DNA of 7,192 bases. Source: a bacterium. GTDB taxonomy: Bacteria > Desulfobacterota > UBA8473. The notes under the pieces were generated by a model that searched no databases, was not told where the DNA came from, and worked only from the letters and a program-made list of their open reading frames with translations. The position numbers were made by a program, and so were the translations under genes. The DNA lies in NCBI GenBank assembly GCA_009773075.1, contig WOUX01000046.1, positions 1 through 7,192 on the forward strand, written 5' to 3'. Positions 6,124 through 7,192 of the stretch are shown here, piece after piece; the first letter of the stretch is position 1; each line of letters opens with the position of its first letter.

Positions 6124-6357
6124 ATGGAGAATAAGAGAAAACTTTTCAGGCTGATCGGTAGATACAGTACAATTGGGCTGGAAATGGTTATCTCGGTTGT
6201 TATTGGCATCCTCTTTGGATGGTGGTTAGACAGGTTGTTCAATACTAAACCATGGTTAACAATAGTCTTCATGCTGTTTGGTATTGTAGCCGGGTTCAGA
6301 AGTCTATTTAAGTTACTGAAGGATATAGAAAAGGATGACGGAATTAACCAGGAGTAA
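6124..6357 (+). CDS. atpZ: AtpZ/AtpI-family F0F1 ATPase accessory protein
   Basis: A 77-residue membrane protein with a basic N-terminus, two transmembrane helices (about residues 16-34 and 43-63) and an acidic tail. The pattern 'G-I-L-F-G-W-W-L-D-R-L-F-N-T-K-P' (28-43) between the helices, followed by 'G-I-V-A-G-F-R' (53-59), is that of the AtpZ / F0F1-ATPase_chap family. These proteins are encoded at the head of F0 operons and, with AtpI, are thought to assist assembly of the c-ring or ion (Mg2+) supply. The start ATG follows an in-frame TGA at 6118-6120, so it cannot extend upstream. The next ATG (codon 21) would cut TM1. No convincing Shine-Dalgarno precedes the ATG, hinting at weak initiation. 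It is the first gene of the atp string, 160 bp after the carboxyltransferase gene. Confidence 0.86.
   Translation: MENKRKLFRLIGRYSTIGLEMVISVVIGILFGWWLDRLFNTKPWLTIVFMLFGIVAGFRSLFKLLKDIEKDDGINQE
6350..6354 (+). promoter_or_regulatory. Shine-Dalgarno site favouring the GTG start of atpI
   Basis: AGGAG overlaps the end of atpZ (stop at 6355-6357) and stands 7 nt before GTG 6362. It is 3' of the ATG at 6335, so it cannot serve that start. It therefore decides the shorter form of AtpI and suggests translational coupling to atpZ. Confidence 0.65.
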
Positions 6358-6361
6358 TTGT

Positions 6362-6742
6362 GTGAATGAAGTTAAAGAAGTTAAAGAAGAATCAAGGCTT
6401 ACTTCTATTCAGAGAAATAATATTATAATACTTCTGGTTCTTACCCTGGGCAGCATAGTCTATAAATCATCTGCTGTTACTCTGGGAGTGTTTTTAGGAG
6501 GGGCTATAGTCATCCTAAATTTTTGGTTTCTTCGCAAGATTATTGAGGGTGGTTTTAAAAAGAGAGATAATGCTGCGGCTTTCGCATTGAGTTATTTTTT
6601 TAAATTTGCTGCCCTAGTTGCAATTATATTTGTGGTTATCTATTCTGGTATTGTGAATACGCTTGGTTTAATAATAGGACTCTCGACGGTATTCATCGGT
6701 ATTGCTCTAGATGGATTTGTTCAAGTATTAAAGAAATCATAG
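6362..6742 (+). CDS. atpI: ATP synthase subunit I (AtpI)
   Basis: A 126-residue protein with a charged, Lys/Glu-rich N-terminus and four hydrophobic segments (about 20-34, 36-58, 74-95 and 97-118), the topology of the AtpI (ATP synthase I chain) family. The 'G-x-F-L-G-G-A-I-V-I-L-N-F-W-F' helix (42-56) and a basic loop 'GGFKKRDN' (63-70) fit. I choose the GTG start at 6362 because AGGAG at 6350-6354 stands 7 nt upstream and the gene then begins 4 bp after the atpZ stop. The alternative ATG at 6335 adds nine residues, overlaps atpZ by 23 bp, and has only AAGGA at 6319-6323, 11 nt away. AtpI is not a structural ATPase subunit; in the family it helps c-ring assembly. It lies 15 bp upstream of atpB. 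Confidence 0.82.
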   Translation: MNEVKEVKEESRLTSIQRNNIIILLVLTLGSIVYKSSAVTLGVFLGGAIVILNFWFLRKIIEGGFKKRDNAAAFALSYFFKFAALVAIIFVVIYSGIVNTLGLIIGLSTVFIGIALDGFVQVLKKS

Positions 6743-6757
6743 GGGAGAAGACAGATC

Positions 6758-7192
6758 ATGGGACATGATTTTACATGGGTTTCAACATTACCGTTCTTTG
6801 ATTTTTTTACATCTCTTTTGGGTCATGCGCATGACGCTAATGCTGTTTATCATGGAATACTGGTATTTTTGGTTCTAACTATTCTTGTCCTTATAGGTTA
6901 TGCAAGAAAGTCTAAAGACCTTATTCCTGAAGGCAAAGCTAGTCTTGCGAATTTTCTGGAGGTGCTTGTTGAAGCAGTCCTTGGATTGGTAGAAAACACA
7001 TTAGGACATGAGGGAAGAAGGTTTTTACCTTTGATCGGTACCCTTGCCATATTTATATTATTCTGTAATCTGTTGGGGCTTTTCCCAGGGTTTTTACCGC
7101 CAACAGACAATATCAATACAACGGCCGCATGTGCACTAACTGTATTCTTCTACTATCATTATGTAGGGATTAAGAGACATGGATGGAAGTAT
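6758..7192 (+). CDS. atpB: ATP synthase F0 subunit a, N-terminal part (cut by window edge)
   Basis: The first 145 residues of subunit a, the static channel protein that passes H+ or Na+ to the c-ring; the frame is open to the last base. ATG 6758 is preceded by GGGGAG at 6742-6747, which begins on the last base of the atpI stop. TM1 spans about 31-49. An amphipathic helix region follows (62-83), then 'GHEGRRFLPLIGTLAIFI' (83-100), 'NLLGLFPGFLPP' (104-115) with TM2, and 'TDNINTT' (116-122), a strongly conserved subunit a signature. 'FFYYHYVGIKRHG' (130-142) is like deltaproteobacterial versions. The essential arginine (E. coli R210) and the residues that separate H+ from Na+ users lie beyond the window. 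In this type of operon atpE (subunit c) usually follows. Confidence 0.95.
   Translation, partial: MGHDFTWVSTLPFFDFFTSLLGHAHDANAVYHGILVFLVLTILVLIGYARKSKDLIPEGKASLANFLEVLVEAVLGLVENTLGHEGRRFLPLIGTLAIFILFCNLLGLFPGFLPPTDNINTTAACALTVFFYYHYVGIKRHGWKY

Noticed and set aside
6107..6154. Fifteen-codon upstream ORF overlapping the atpZ start
   Set aside because: Its only Shine-Dalgarno-like sequence (CAGGAAAG, 6086-6093) is too far from its ATG, and the peptide shows no attenuator-like codon bias.
6898..7116. A 72-codon minus-strand open frame opposite atpB
   Set aside because: The + strand frame is unmistakably subunit a; the antisense frame shows no domain.

Overview
The window carries protein-coding genes on the + strand only: one truncated gene at each edge and seven complete genes between them. 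No RNA gene, insertion sequence, CRISPR array or other mobile element is visible. The host is a bacterium of moderate-to-low GC. An F0 gene string atpZ-atpI-atpB with Desulfobacterota-like subunit a sequence, next to acyl-CoA metabolism genes, suggests an anaerobic or syntrophic deltaproteobacterial lineage. That assignment is inference from protein resemblance and gene order, not from a marker gene.

Region 1 (1-234) is the extreme C-terminus of a type I restriction endonuclease R subunit, which began outside the window. A 130-bp gap follows, with only weak signals.

Region 2 (365-5963) is a co-directional series of five genes. They are a metallo-beta-lactamase-fold hydrolase, two ABC-transporter permeases of the dipeptide/nickel (DppB/DppC) type, an HMG-CoA lyase with all its catalytic residues, and a biotin-dependent acyl-CoA carboxyltransferase most like the methylcrotonyl-CoA carboxylase beta subunit. 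The last two sit 17 bp apart and form a credible partial leucine/isovalerate degradation module: carboxylation of 3-methylcrotonyl-CoA, then (after a hydratase not seen here) cleavage of HMG-CoA to acetyl-CoA and acetoacetate. The transporter pair has no ATPase or solute-binding protein gene here, and the carboxyltransferase has no biotin carboxylase/BCCP partner here.

Region 3 (5964-6123) is the main regulatory gap. It holds two TTGACA boxes and an 18-bp inverted repeat that closely resembles the Bacillus FadR operator (one mismatch from the consensus as I recall it), placed just downstream of the better promoter.

Region 4 (6124-7192) is the start of an F0 operon: atpZ, atpI and the first 145 codons of atpB. 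The main item worth a second look is the FadR-like operator in front of ATP synthase genes, which hints at a link between acyl-CoA status and F0 expression. I see no clear undescribed multi-gene system.
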